Shown here: in pieces, positions 21,918 through 31,941 of the stretch
How the letters are laid out: each line of letters opens with the position of its first letter
Numbering within the stretch: the stretch's first letter is position 1
Source of the DNA: a virus
Virus record (IMG/VR): IMGVR_UViG_3300045947_000230
Location: 1 to 44,131 of that record
Reading direction: 5' to 3' (one strand)
Length of the DNA stretch: 44,131 nucleotides
Translations under genes and position numbers: made by a program
The notes under the pieces: model-generated
What the model saw: only the letters and a program-made list of their open reading frames with translations
Databases searched by the model: none
Told to the model about the DNA's origin: nothing

Positions 21918-23110
21918 GCATGCAGTACACCGACACCTCGCTCGCCGACAGCGCCGCCAAGAACGCGTACTACGACGCCCAGTCCAGGGGATTGGACGCG
22001 AGCGCTGCCAATGCCGCGGCGCAGCTCGCCTGGAAGAAGACCATGGACGAGGCGTCGATGACTGGCATGTGGAACGGCCAGTGGTCGATGCCCTCCAACC
22101 AGTTCTTCGCCAACACCTTCGGGCAGTGGATGCCGAACGGGCCGCAGTCCGGCCAGCAGACGCTCCAGGGACAGCAGACCGCCGCCGACATTGCCCAGAA
22201 CTGGTCGCAGATGTTCGGCCAGTACTACGCGCCCGGCACCGCGCCCACCCAGGGCGCGGCCACGCTCGCCGCCCAGAACCAGGCCAACCAGCTCGGCCTC
22301 GCCCAGGGCGGCCTGACGGGCTGGTACACCAATCCCGCAGGCAGCCGCGAGCAGACGCTCGCCGGCCAGCAGCAGCAGTGGCAGCAAGGCTTTGCCCAAC
22401 AGGGCTTCGAGGCGCAGCAGCGGCAACTCCAGCAGCAGAACGCCCAGAACTACCTCCAGCTACTGGCGAGCCTGCGCGGACCCGCCGATTGGGCCAAGTA
22501 CCAGCAGGTGCTCGGCACCACACCCGGTGGCATGCGCGACCTGTACGCCGCGGCCATGGGCCAGTACGTGCCCGGCGGCGGCGCCACCACCGGCGTGCAG
22601 CCGCAGGCAGCCAGCCTGCAAACCATGATGCAGCAGGTCCAGGGCACGCCCGGCCAGTACGAGGGGTACGTCACGCCGCAGCAGCAGGGCGGCTACCAGT
22701 ATTACAACGCGGCAGGTCCGGCGCAGACCTACCAGCAGGTGGGCGGCCCGCAGTACGCCAACATGGAGCAGGCTCAGGCCGCACGCGCGCAGCAGGCGCA
22801 GCAGGGCGGCACCCAGGTGTGGGGCTCGGGCATCGGCGTCGGCGCCCAGCAGCCCACACCCGCCCAGCAGCAGCAGGCCCAGGGCGGCGGCACCAACATG
22901 TACGGTGGCCAGCAGCAGCAGTACAACCTGCCCGCCCCCAACCAGATCTCGAGCCAGGCGTGGAACGCGTTCACGCCCAGCCAGCAGCAGATGATGCTGG
23001 GCGAGTACGAGTCGCGGGGCTGGGACAAGAACGACGTCCAGGCGCTCTACAACCAGAGCCTGCCCAAGTACGCCCAGAACACCGCCAGCACGGGCTCGTG
23101 GGGCCGGTGA
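21914..23110 (+). CDS. Gln/Ala-rich virion protein (398 aa)
   Basis: A low-complexity protein with very high Gln, Ala and Gly content (QQQQWQQGFAQQGFEAQQRQ and several similar stretches). The N-terminus (MQYTDTSLADSAAKNAYYDA) is helical. ATG 21914 is set by the ATGA overlap; the upstream extension is a shadow. Between portal and capsid, such Gln-rich proteins are typically internal virion or ejection proteins; its exact role is unknown. Confidence 0.65.
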   Translation: MSMQYTDTSLADSAAKNAYYDAQSRGLDASAANAAAQLAWKKTMDEASMTGMWNGQWSMPSNQFFANTFGQWMPNGPQSGQQTLQGQQTAADIAQNWSQMFGQYYAPGTAPTQGAATLAAQNQANQLGLAQGGLTGWYTNPAGSREQTLAGQQQQWQQGFAQQGFEAQQRQLQQQNAQNYLQLLASLRGPADWAKYQQVLGTTPGGMRDLYAAAMGQYVPGGGATTGVQPQAASLQTMMQQVQGTPGQYEGYVTPQQQGGYQYYNAAGPAQTYQQVGGPQYANMEQAQAARAQQAQQGGTQVWGSGIGVGAQQPTPAQQQQAQGGGTNMYGGQQQQYNLPAPNQISSQAWNAFTPSQQQMMLGEYESRGWDKNDVQALYNQSLPKYAQNTASTGSWGR

Positions 23111-23214
23111 GACGAAGCCATAGGTTCACGCTCGCCCGGATGCTGCTGTATCGCGGCATGGGCTGGCGCGGCTGCTGGGGCTGGACGCACTTCCCGTGGA
23201 GACGCTGGCAATGA
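23107..23214 (+). CDS. Tiny Arg/Trp-rich peptide (35 aa)
   Basis: This open frame fills the only gap between two virion genes. GTG 23107 overlaps the upstream TGA (GTGA) and its TGA (23212-23214) overlaps the next ATG (ATGA). The peptide is basic and aromatic (RRSHRFTLARMLLYRGMGWR, then GCWGWTHFPWRRW). It may be a coupling peptide that carries ribosomes to the giant gene, or an expressed cationic peptide. No homology is recognised. Confidence 0.45.
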   Translation: MRRSHRFTLARMLLYRGMGWRGCWGWTHFPWRRWQ

Positions 23215-26200
23215 CGATGCCGCTGCCGGACATCGACCAGCAGGCGTGGGACAGCTACGAGCAGCAGAACCTGGCCGACGAGCTCAAACGCAAGTTCGAC
23301 GGCTTCGGGCTGCAGCAGGCGATCAACGACAAGATGGCCGGCGTCCAGTCGCTGCTGGGCGGCAACACCGTCGAGCCGCAGCCGCCAGCCGTTCTGCCAC
23401 CCGAGCCCGAACCTGCACCACAGCCAACACCCGAGCAGGGGCTTGCCAATGTCGGCAGCTGGGCAACCAGCGGTCCGCCGCAAACGCTCTCAGCTGAGGC
23501 GTTCGACCAGCCGCAGCCTACCCCCGCCCCAGAACCAGTGCCGCCCCCGCCGCCGCCAGAACCAGCAGCACCAGCCACGCCATCCCCGCCGTCGGGCAGC
23601 GGCAACTGGCTGGGCGACCTGTTCGGCTCCGGGCTGAACGCGGTCTACCAGGCGGGCGGCGACGTCGACGCGTTCGCCCAGAGCTTTGGCTCGCACCTGG
23701 GCCAGGCAGGCAGCGACGCGTCAAGCGCCATCGGCGGCGCGCTGAATGCCGCCTCGAGCGCGGGCGCGGACATCGAACGGTTCATGGGCGCGTTCCAGAT
23801 CCCACAACAAGCCGCTGCCCCCCTTCCCAGCAGCGGAATCGAGCCAGCGGGGACACCGGTGTCGGGCGTCTCCGGCGTCCCCGACTGGCTGTCTTCCCTG
23901 ATCGCCAGGAACGCGCCCGAGCTGGCCAACGACCCCGAGTTCATCAGGACCGTCGCCGCGGGCGCCAAGGCAGAGTCGGGCTGGGACGTGAACCGCGTCC
24001 AGAACGGCTACCGCATGGGGTCCGGTGCCGGTGCGCGCGGGCTGTTCCAGTTCGACATGGCCGGCATGGGCGCGGGCATCCCCGAAGAGGCGCTGCTGGG
24101 CCAGAGCGGTGCCGAATTGCAGGCGTCGCGTATCGTGCCGCTGTACGCCAAGGCGTACCAGTCGGCGCCCCAGGGGCTTTCGAGTGCAGAGAAGGCATCC
24201 TGGGTCGCCGCTCAGGCCGAGCGACCGTTCGACTACCAGAACCCCAACTCGGCCGCGCGCCGCAACTACGCGTCAGCCTTCAACGACATCAGCGCCGGGC
24301 CGGGCCAGACCCCGACCGATCTGCTGGCGCGCACCGGCGGGTGGGCCGAGCAGGCCGCGTCCGGGTCCGAAGCCGCCAAGCCCGACTGGCTGCGGCTCGC
24401 CGAGGGGCAACTGGGCAAGCCCTACATCTGGGGCTCCGGGTCGGGTGCAGGTGGCCGCGGCCGCGGCGACATCGATCCCGAGACCGGCATCCCGAAGGGC
24501 TTCGACTGCTCGGGCTTCGTGTCCTACGTGTACGAGAACGCGCTGGGCATCAAGCTGCCAGCCCAGACCGCCGCGGCCTACGACGCCACCAAGCCGATCA
24601 CGATGGCCCAGGCGCGGCCCGGCGACATCGTGCTCTACAACATGGATGACCCCAGCCCACGCGTCCAGCACATCGCCATCTACCTGGGCGACGGCAAGAT
24701 CATCCAGTCCGGTGGCGTGGCCAAGAACGTCAATATCGGCGACCTGGGTGGGCCGGGCAGCTACCAGTTCCGCCGCGCCGACGGCGCAGAGACGGCACTC
24801 GGCAACGCCAGGGCGTCCTACGTCGTCAGCGACCACCTGGACCCCAGCACGCTGCCCCCACCCGGGGTTGACCCCGAGCGCTACGTCACCCACGTCAAGA
24901 AGTCGGTGTTGGGCCAGTTCGAGCCCGCCGTCGTCGAGGAGCCGCAAGAGCGGGTCATGGCAGCCAGCGAGCTCGCGCTGCCCAGGGAAGAACAGAGTCC
25001 TGTCGATCGGCTCAAGAGCGCGTTCGGCGACTTTCTCGACTCCTTCGGCAGCAGCGCCCAGGAACGTGTGTCTGGTATTCAGTCGCCCGAAAGCGAGGTG
25101 CCGGTGCTGGGCGGTGCGGTCATCAACCCGGTGGGCACGGCGATGTCTGCGCTGGGGACTGGCGTGACGGCTGCGACCGACGTGCTCGATCAGATCACAC
25201 CCACCAGCATCGCCTCGCGCGAGATCGTCGGTCAGGATGTCTACAGCCAGAAGTACCGCGAAGCCGGTGGACTCGCGCTCGAGCAGGAGCTCAAGGGTCT
25301 GCTGGATCAGAAACTGGCCGGCGACGAGTCGGTCGTGCCGCGCATGGCAGACATCAGCAACCAGCTGAACGCCATCAACGAGGGCATCAAGGGACCGGGC
25401 GGGTTCGAGGACGTCAATCAGCGGCTGTCGGAAGAAAACCCCGGCGCAGTGACTGCGCTATCGCTCATGAGCGGCCTGGGTGCCGGCGTCGCTGCCACGC
25501 CGCTCACGCTGGCTGAAGCACCAGTTGCTGCTCGCGTTGCAGCTGAAGTGCTGCAGCCAGGCAGCAACGCGGGCGAGCTGCTCGGTCTGGGCGCGCGCGG
25601 TGTACGCGCCGCCGCGGGCGAGGTTGGGCAGGCGATCGAAGCGGCTGCCGAGCCAGCTCGGGCCGCGCGCGCGGGACAATCGCTCGAGGAGTTCTTGCAG
25701 GCTGCACCGCGAGCGGATGATGTGGTGGAAACCAAGACGGTCCAGGAGCTCGCCTCGAATCTCCGCACGCCGCAGGGACAGCCAGGCATCTCTATCGAGC
25801 CGGGCTATTTCGGTCTGCCTGGTGGATCCGAAGTCAGCGATACCGGGACGCGCTACGCGGTGTACCGCAACGAGCAGGGCCAACCCGTGGGCGTGCTCGA
25901 GATGTTCATCGACCGCGCCACCGGGCAGCCCGACCTGCTGCAGGTCGCCGTCGATCCTGAGTACCAGCGGCAGGGCATCGCCACCAGCCTGTACAGGGCC
26001 GCAGAGGAGGCAGGCTTCAACGTCGAAGCTGCGAGCGGCGCGGGTGGCTACACGGAAGAAGGAGCGAAGTTCGCGTACTCGCGGCTCCTGGGTGAAGGTG
26101 AGCCTGCCCGAGCGAGTGCTGGGCTCGCGGCGCGTGCGGCTGGTGGTGTCGGAGGTGCCGCTGCGGGGTGGCAGACCGCGCCCGAAGATGCATCCATTCA

Positions 26201-29141
26201 GGAGCGGCTGCTGCGCGCGGGCGTGGGCGGCGCGGCCGGGCTGGCCGGGTCTGAAGCTGCACTGCGTGCGCCGGGCTGGCTCTCGGGCCGCGTCGCGCAA
26301 GTGCCAAACACCGGGAACACGATCCGTGACGAAACGCTGAGGATGCTCCGCGCCCAGGACACCGAGCCGCCCAAGTGGTCGCAGGCTGCCGACTGGCTTG
26401 CCGAGACGCTGGGGACGGGAGAGCGCACGGGCACGCTCGATCGGGCAATGGCTGACAAGAACGCGTACATCAACCAGATGAACGCGCGCGCCAAGCGTGC
26501 GCTGGGCTCGATGTGGACGCCGGAGATGGACGCTGAAGCCGCGGTCGCGACGCTGCCCGGTCGTGGCGCACGCGCCAAGCTGCTGGTCGACGACGAGATC
26601 GTGCCCGCGCTCAAGGTGGCGCGCGACCACTTCGGACAGCGCAAGGCCGACGAATATCTGAACGAGTACCGCAAGTACCAGCGCGATCTCGAGGTTGCCA
26701 ACCTGTTCGGCGGCACGCGCGAAGCTTCAGCTGGGATCAAGTCCGCGGCTGACGCCCAGGCAGCGCTCGACGGGCTCGAGCAGGAGGTGGGTGCTGCCGG
26801 CTGGCAGGTGCTCCAGCAGGCCGACCAGATGCTGATCGACGCCACCAACCGCTTGCTGCAGGAGCGCGTGCGGGTGGGCATGGTCAAGCCCGACCTGGCC
26901 CAGCGGCTGATGGACGAGCAGCCGCACTTCAACCCCACCGTGTTCCTGAAGTACCTGGATGAGGGGGCTGGAGGGGCACAGTCCGGTGGAAACCGCATGG
27001 TCACTACCGACAACTTGCTGCGGCGCCTGGCCAAGGAAGGCGGGACCGATGACACCGAGCAGCCGCTGCGATCGCTGATCCGCCACTTCGTGACCAGCGA
27101 CGTTCGCAACAACCAGAACGAGGTCGCCACCGCGATCATCAACGCGGCCATGAACGACCCCAAGATGGTCGATGCCCAGGGCAAGAAGCTGGTGCGTCGC
27201 ATCAACCCGATGGAGCTGATCACTGGTCCCGAAGTGGCTGGCCCGGGCGGACCTGCTCGAGGGAGCCCAGGCGACATCGCCACCGTGCTCAGCCGCAAGT
27301 CGGGCGATGTCAAAGGCAAGGTCAGCGTGTTCGAAGACGGCGAGCGCGTCTACTACGAGGCGCCGAAAGAGCTCGAGCGGCTGATGAAGAACCTCGACGG
27401 CGTCGATCCTGGCGTGCTCGGCAAGGTGCTCAACTCGCTCAATGCGCCGCTGCGCTGGGGCGCGACCGCGGCGAGCCCACCCTTCCTGGTGACCAACGCG
27501 ATCGCCGATGCCATTACGACGTTTGTTCGTGAAGGAGCCGGGACAGCTGCCAGGATTCCCAAGGGCTACCTGTCCGCAGCCAGGCAAGACGAGCTGTGGC
27601 ACGACTACATCAAGGCTGGCGGCGGCATGGAGTCGCTCTACCAGAGCTCGTCGCAGGATCTCGACAAGCTGATTGCCGATACCGGCGGCATCGTGATGCG
27701 CGACAAAAGCGATCTGGCGCGCTTTGCCAAGGACGCGCTCACCCTGCAGTGGATCCGCCGTGCGGGTGAGGTGATCGAGCAGGGGCCGCACCTGGCAGCA
27801 TTCGAACGCCACCTGGCCGCGGGCGAGTCGGCTGCCCAGGCAGCCATGGCTGGGCGCCGCGCGACGGTGGACTTTGGCCGCAGCGGCGACGTGCTCCAGC
27901 AGCTCAACATGATGTCGCTGTTCCTGAACGCCAGGACGCAGGGCACGCTGAACCTGGGCCGCAGCCTGCGCGACGATCCAATCGCCAGGCTGCGTCTGGG
28001 TGGGCTCGCGGCCACGGTGGCCATGAACAACGAACGCAACCGGCAATTCCCCGAGTACTGGGACATCCCCGAATACGAACGCAAGAACAACGGCATCATC
28101 ATGCTGCCCGGGTCGGAAAAGAACGACAACGGGGTCGGCTACAAGAAGATCAATCGCGTCTCGATCCCGCTACGCGAGATCTCGGCGTTTACCGATCCCC
28201 TCAACTGGCTGGTGTCGCAGGCCGACCCGGACCCCGCCAAACGTGACAAGCGCTCGATCGGCGACGTGGGCATGGGCGTGCTGAGCACCGCATCGCCACT
28301 TTCTGGCAGTGATGTTGGCTCGGCGGCTGCGTCCTTGATTCCGGCTCCGCTGAAGACGCCGGTCGAGCTGCTGGCCAATCGGCGCTTCTATACCGGGTTG
28401 CCGATCGTGCCGCAGGAGTACCAGGACGTGCCGCCGTCGGCGCAGGCCAATGACCGCACCAGCCTGCTGGCGCGCAAGATCGGCGAGGAGCTGGGCATCT
28501 CACCCATGCAGCTCGACTTCATCATCAACGAGAACCTGGGCACGCTGGGCCGCTACGGGCTGGGCGTCAGCGACGCGGCCATGGGCAAGGAAGGCACCGA
28601 GCCGCTGGAGCGCCTGGGCGCAACGGCAAAAGCCATCATCGGCGGTCTGGGGTCTGGCGTCGTTCGCAACTACGGCGGGCAGATGGCAGCCGACAAGTAC
28701 GAGAAGCTCGACCAGCTGATGGGCCAGTTTCAAGAGCCCATCGTGGCCAGGTCGATCCGTGCCATGCCCGAATATGCCGACGCGACCGAAGACCGGCGGC
28801 TGAACATGATGCGCTCCGCGCAGCTGCATCTGCGCGACACGCTGCGCGAACAGGTGGGCATCCCCAGCTCGACCAAGGACACTGGGCTGCCGCAGAAGTA
28901 CCCGGGCGTGACCGATGCCGTCGAAGAGAGCCGCATCGATCGCGCGGTGGCGCGCTGGAACGCGTACAAGTCCGACCCCAGGAACGCGCCGGTGCCCAGC
29001 AACGAGGAAATGCAGCTCGCCAACCTGTACGGCACGCTGGCGAGTCCGATCTACAGGGCGCAGGAACAGATCTTCCAGCAGGAGAACGCCGCGATCCGGC
29101 GCATGATCGAAGAAGAGCTCGCCACGGCGCAGGGGAGGTAA
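23211..29141 (+). CDS. Giant polyvalent internal virion protein (1976 aa)
   Basis: A multidomain protein likely injected with the DNA. Order: a Gln/Pro-rich head (1-220); an SLT/lysozyme-like domain (about 224-360; AAGAKAESGWDVN with catalytic Glu, GARGLFQFD); an NlpC/P60 peptidase (about 393-515; Cys433 in FDCSGF, His487 in QHIAIYLGDG); Ala-rich helices; a GNAT-like acetyltransferase segment (about 865-970; VAVDPEYQRQGIATSLYRAA); long helical regions; and a segment near 1400 (NAPLRWGATAASPPFLVTNA) like LPD38 of phage polyvalent proteins. ATG 23211 is used; the frame starts five codons earlier. The wall hydrolases would open peptidoglycan during entry. No frameshift is seen. Confidence 0.82.
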   Translation: MTMPLPDIDQQAWDSYEQQNLADELKRKFDGFGLQQAINDKMAGVQSLLGGNTVEPQPPAVLPPEPEPAPQPTPEQGLANVGSWATSGPPQTLSAEAFDQPQPTPAPEPVPPPPPPEPAAPATPSPPSGSGNWLGDLFGSGLNAVYQAGGDVDAFAQSFGSHLGQAGSDASSAIGGALNAASSAGADIERFMGAFQIPQQAAAPLPSSGIEPAGTPVSGVSGVPDWLSSLIARNAPELANDPEFIRTVAAGAKAESGWDVNRVQNGYRMGSGAGARGLFQFDMAGMGAGIPEEALLGQSGAELQASRIVPLYAKAYQSAPQGLSSAEKASWVAAQAERPFDYQNPNSAARRNYASAFNDISAGPGQTPTDLLARTGGWAEQAASGSEAAKPDWLRLAEGQLGKPYIWGSGSGAGGRGRGDIDPETGIPKGFDCSGFVSYVYENALGIKLPAQTAAAYDATKPITMAQARPGDIVLYNMDDPSPRVQHIAIYLGDGKIIQSGGVAKNVNIGDLGGPGSYQFRRADGAETALGNARASYVVSDHLDPSTLPPPGVDPERYVTHVKKSVLGQFEPAVVEEPQERVMAASELALPREEQSPVDRLKSAFGDFLDSFGSSAQERVSGIQSPESEVPVLGGAVINPVGTAMSALGTGVTAATDVLDQITPTSIASREIVGQDVYSQKYREAGGLALEQELKGLLDQKLAGDESVVPRMADISNQLNAINEGIKGPGGFEDVNQRLSEENPGAVTALSLMSGLGAGVAATPLTLAEAPVAARVAAEVLQPGSNAGELLGLGARGVRAAAGEVGQAIEAAAEPARAARAGQSLEEFLQAAPRADDVVETKTVQELASNLRTPQGQPGISIEPGYFGLPGGSEVSDTGTRYAVYRNEQGQPVGVLEMFIDRATGQPDLLQVAVDPEYQRQGIATSLYRAAEEAGFNVEAASGAGGYTEEGAKFAYSRLLGEGEPARASAGLAARAAGGVGGAAAGWQTAPEDASIQERLLRAGVGGAAGLAGSEAALRAPGWLSGRVAQVPNTGNTIRDETLRMLRAQDTEPPKWSQAADWLAETLGTGERTGTLDRAMADKNAYINQMNARAKRALGSMWTPEMDAEAAVATLPGRGARAKLLVDDEIVPALKVARDHFGQRKADEYLNEYRKYQRDLEVANLFGGTREASAGIKSAADAQAALDGLEQEVGAAGWQVLQQADQMLIDATNRLLQERVRVGMVKPDLAQRLMDEQPHFNPTVFLKYLDEGAGGAQSGGNRMVTTDNLLRRLAKEGGTDDTEQPLRSLIRHFVTSDVRNNQNEVATAIINAAMNDPKMVDAQGKKLVRRINPMELITGPEVAGPGGPARGSPGDIATVLSRKSGDVKGKVSVFEDGERVYYEAPKELERLMKNLDGVDPGVLGKVLNSLNAPLRWGATAASPPFLVTNAIADAITTFVREGAGTAARIPKGYLSAARQDELWHDYIKAGGGMESLYQSSSQDLDKLIADTGGIVMRDKSDLARFAKDALTLQWIRRAGEVIEQGPHLAAFERHLAAGESAAQAAMAGRRATVDFGRSGDVLQQLNMMSLFLNARTQGTLNLGRSLRDDPIARLRLGGLAATVAMNNERNRQFPEYWDIPEYERKNNGIIMLPGSEKNDNGVGYKKINRVSIPLREISAFTDPLNWLVSQADPDPAKRDKRSIGDVGMGVLSTASPLSGSDVGSAAASLIPAPLKTPVELLANRRFYTGLPIVPQEYQDVPPSAQANDRTSLLARKIGEELGISPMQLDFIINENLGTLGRYGLGVSDAAMGKEGTEPLERLGATAKAIIGGLGSGVVRNYGGQMAADKYEKLDQLMGQFQEPIVARSIRAMPEYADATEDRRLNMMRSAQLHLRDTLREQVGIPSSTKDTGLPQKYPGVTDAVEESRIDRAVARWNAYKSDPRNAPVPSNEEMQLANLYGTLASPIYRAQEQIFQQENAAIRRMIEEELATAQGR

Positions 29142-29145
29142 CCCG

Positions 29146-31116
29146 ATGGATCCCGATCAGCTTCAGCTCCCAACCGACAGCGGCGGCTACCAGCAGCTCG
29201 TCCTCGACCAGTGGCGACGGCTCAAGGCGGAACAGGCCAGGCAGCAAGCCATCATCGACGCGGGCGGCGTCGATCCTGTTCTGAATCCGGATGGCAAGAA
29301 CAATGCGGCCGCACTCCAGGTTGCTCGACAAGCGCTCGACAAGCTGAGTGCTGACGAGCGGGCGATGCTGCCGTACCTCAAGCCGTCCGCGGGGTCGCAG
29401 TCGGCGCCCACCACCAAGACGCTCGACGTGCCGCAGGCTGACGGCTCGACCATCACCTATACCTATAAGTGGAACCCGCAAGGCATTCCGCCCGGCGGAA
29501 CGGCAGCCAGCGGCGCGTTCGAGCTCGACACCAGCATGCCGCCCGAGACGAAGCCGGGCGCGCAGGGTAGCCGCCCACCTACCGACCCCAGCAAGTGGAC
29601 GCCGATCCGTGCCAACCCGTCCGATCCGAATAGCCGCGTCATCGCGCTGCAGGATCCCAACAACTCGAGCAATCGGGTCACCGTGCCAGCCGAGTCGACC
29701 GCGTCGCGACCCACGGTCGTCGACGGCGAGCGCGGCGCCAAGTACTCGTGGGACGGCACCACGCTCAAGACGCTGATCCAGGCCAGCCCCGAGAAGAAGC
29801 AGATCATCCAGGGCGCCGGCGGGCTGCTCCAGACATGGGACGGCTCGAACCTCGTCACCGTCCAGGCCGGCCAGTACCAGCCCAGGCCCGGCGACACCAT
29901 GCAGGACGTCGACAGCAAGGGCAACCAGATCACCAGGACCTTCCAGAACGGCCAGTGGGGCACCACCAGCGTCGGTCCGTCGCTGCTGCCGGGCGCGGCC
30001 AGGGAAGGCGATACCCGCGACCTGATCCAGAACAACTACAACACCACCCAGACGTACCGAAACGGCGAGTGGATCACGACCGGGATCGGCAGCAAGGCCG
30101 TCCCTGAAAAGCCGACCCAGCTTCAGGGCTCGGCCGAGCTGCCGTACCAGGAGTTCATGGACGCGCAGGGCAACATCACCCGCCGCGACAACCCCAACTA
30201 CCAGCCCAAGACGCCGGGCGACATCGCCTCGCGCGTGGGTCAGATCCAGACCCTGATGCAGGCCAAGTCCGCCGAAGTTCAGGCCAAGGTGGGCAAGAAC
30301 AACTACACGGCAGAAGACGCGCTCAAGGAATTCAACACGTGGTACGACGTCAACGTCACGCCGCAGCAGTCGGCGCTCCAGGCTGCCCAGGAGCAGGTCC
30401 AGTTCCTGCGCGGCCAGGAATTGGCCAAGACGCGCACCAGCGCGCAGACAGCCGCGACCGGCTATGGCAGTGGTCTGACCAGTGCCTTCAATGCCATGGC
30501 CGGAGCGCATCCGATGCCGACCCACCCGGGCTATGCCGCGGCTTCAGCCGAGCTCGCCAAGGGCAAGATCCCCAGTGACCCGAGCGCGTTGGCGTGGACC
30601 GGTCCGAACCCGGTCGAGCTGTACCAGCAGGGCGTGCAGAACGCGCTCAAGTACATCGACCCGGCATCTGCCGCGGCCAGCGGCATGCCCGCACCGAGCT
30701 TCCAGGGCATCGATATCGGGGCCGCGCTGGGCGCCAAGAACTACGCGCCGCAGGGTATGTCCGCTCCGCCGGCTGCGCCGCCAGGAGCGCCTGCTCCGCC
30801 GCCACCACCCGGACCTCCCGTCCCGCCTGCCCCTCCGCCGCCCATGCCTGGTGGAGGTGTGAACGGCATGGGGACGCCGATCGGAGCCGGTGGCATGGCG
30901 GCGCTGATGCCCGGGCGTGCCGACCAGTTCTCGGGCGCCACGCCGCTGGGCAACGCGCTGGCACCCGCGCCGGGCTTGACGGGCACGGTCAATCCGGGCG
31001 ACCCGAACTATCTGGGCGGACCGGCCGGACAGCCGATGCCCGACTGGTATCAGCAGATGATGGCGGGCATTCGCGGCGGGTGGGAGAACGCACCTGACTA
31101 TTTGCCCGGCGGGTAG
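29146..31116 (+). CDS. Large virion protein (656 aa)
   Basis: Not recognised. ATG 29146 follows a strong GGGGAGG site. The N-terminus is helical (YQQLVLDQWRRLKAEQARQQ); the centre has repeated beta units around NGQWGTTSVG and NGEWITTGIG and GGLLQTWDGSNLVT; a coiled-coil-like part follows (QSALQAAQEQVQFLRGQELA); and the C-terminus is Pro/Gly-rich. It lies between the polyvalent protein and the scaffold and is probably a second internal or head-associated virion protein. Confidence 0.65.
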   Translation: MDPDQLQLPTDSGGYQQLVLDQWRRLKAEQARQQAIIDAGGVDPVLNPDGKNNAAALQVARQALDKLSADERAMLPYLKPSAGSQSAPTTKTLDVPQADGSTITYTYKWNPQGIPPGGTAASGAFELDTSMPPETKPGAQGSRPPTDPSKWTPIRANPSDPNSRVIALQDPNNSSNRVTVPAESTASRPTVVDGERGAKYSWDGTTLKTLIQASPEKKQIIQGAGGLLQTWDGSNLVTVQAGQYQPRPGDTMQDVDSKGNQITRTFQNGQWGTTSVGPSLLPGAAREGDTRDLIQNNYNTTQTYRNGEWITTGIGSKAVPEKPTQLQGSAELPYQEFMDAQGNITRRDNPNYQPKTPGDIASRVGQIQTLMQAKSAEVQAKVGKNNYTAEDALKEFNTWYDVNVTPQQSALQAAQEQVQFLRGQELAKTRTSAQTAATGYGSGLTSAFNAMAGAHPMPTHPGYAAASAELAKGKIPSDPSALAWTGPNPVELYQQGVQNALKYIDPASAAASGMPAPSFQGIDIGAALGAKNYAPQGMSAPPAAPPGAPAPPPPPGPPVPPAPPPPMPGGGVNGMGTPIGAGGMAALMPGRADQFSGATPLGNALAPAPGLTGTVNPGDPNYLGGPAGQPMPDWYQQMMAGIRGGWENAPDYLPGG

Positions 31117-31125
31117 GAGGGATCT

Positions 31126-31896
31126 ATGATGGCCGACGAACAAGGAAATACGCCTTCAGCGGACGAGCAGCCAACCGATGCAGCAGCACCGGAGCCGTCT
31201 TCAGACGAGCCGAAGGAAGGTTCTTCACCAGGCTGGTGGCAGCGACTGTTCAATCGCCGCCCAATAGCCCAGGAGGACACTCCAGAGCACGAGGAGTCGG
31301 ACCAGCCAGGAAGCAGCGCATCGGATCTGCCCCGAACCCAGGAGGAGTTACAGCGTCGGGTTCAGAGCGAAGTCGATCGCCGCGAAGCCAAACGCGCCGC
31401 CGAACAGCGGGCCGAGCAGCGCAAGAAACTGCGCGACCAGGATCCGTGGGCGTATGCCGAAGAGGACCGCAAGGCCGAACAACAGGCCGAGCAGAGCCAG
31501 GGCATCCAGTCGTTCTTTGCGGACGTGGGCACCCAGCACGATCGCATCGCCATCGATCCGCTGATGGAAGCGCTGCCGACAAAGGAGCGCCAGCGGATCA
31601 TGCAGATGGAGGGCGCCGGCAGAGGTCTGGACGGACGCAAGCTGGTGGTCGACGCAGCGCTCAAAGCGCTCGAGAAGCAGTGGAAGGCTGAGGGCGAGAA
31701 GGAAGCCGAAGCCAGGCTGCGCCGCAACCCGGCGTTCCGCAAGCAGCTCCTGAGTGAGATCCGCGGCAACGCCCCGGAACCAGAGCTCCTGCCGGCTGCC
31801 CAGGGCTCGGAAGCCGACAAGACCATGTCGAACATCTTCCGCGAGTACTACGGCATCGGCGGGGGCGCGATTCAACGACACAACAGCGCGGGCTAG
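31126..31896 (+). CDS. Probable capsid scaffold protein (256 aa)
   Basis: Acidic, disordered N-terminus (SADEQPTDAAAPEPSSDEPK) followed by charged coiled-coil helices (SEVDRREAKRAAEQRAEQRK). Located directly upstream of the major capsid gene with a strong AGGAGGG ribosome site, this is the profile and place of a scaffolding protein that guides head assembly and is then lost. No sequence family is recognised; starts are ATG 31126 or 31129. Confidence 0.68.
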   Translation: MMADEQGNTPSADEQPTDAAAPEPSSDEPKEGSSPGWWQRLFNRRPIAQEDTPEHEESDQPGSSASDLPRTQEELQRRVQSEVDRREAKRAAEQRAEQRKKLRDQDPWAYAEEDRKAEQQAEQSQGIQSFFADVGTQHDRIAIDPLMEALPTKERQRIMQMEGAGRGLDGRKLVVDAALKALEKQWKAEGEKEAEARLRRNPAFRKQLLSEIRGNAPEPELLPAAQGSEADKTMSNIFREYYGIGGGAIQRHNSAG

Positions 31897-31941
31897 TGTT
31901 CCTCTCCGGGAGCTGGCCCTGTTCTCAGGAGGGCCACTCCC

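Noticed and set aside
26727-28046. 439-aa minus-strand open frame (and neighbouring ones at 25458-26630 and 26198-27319)
   Set aside because: Shadows of the giant polyvalent gene; high GC makes long antisense frames common and these show no motifs.
28636-30525. 629-aa open frame on the minus strand
   Set aside because: Antisense to two well-supported virion genes. Its sequence is rich in Arg/Gly/Ala/Val as expected from the reverse reading of GC-rich codons, with no domain signature.
29187-31116. Tape-measure assignment for the 656-aa or 1976-aa virion proteins
   Set aside because: They lie before the capsid gene, lack long membrane-spanning coiled-coil repeats with Trp/Phe periodicity, and no tail-tube genes accompany them; internal virion proteins fit better.
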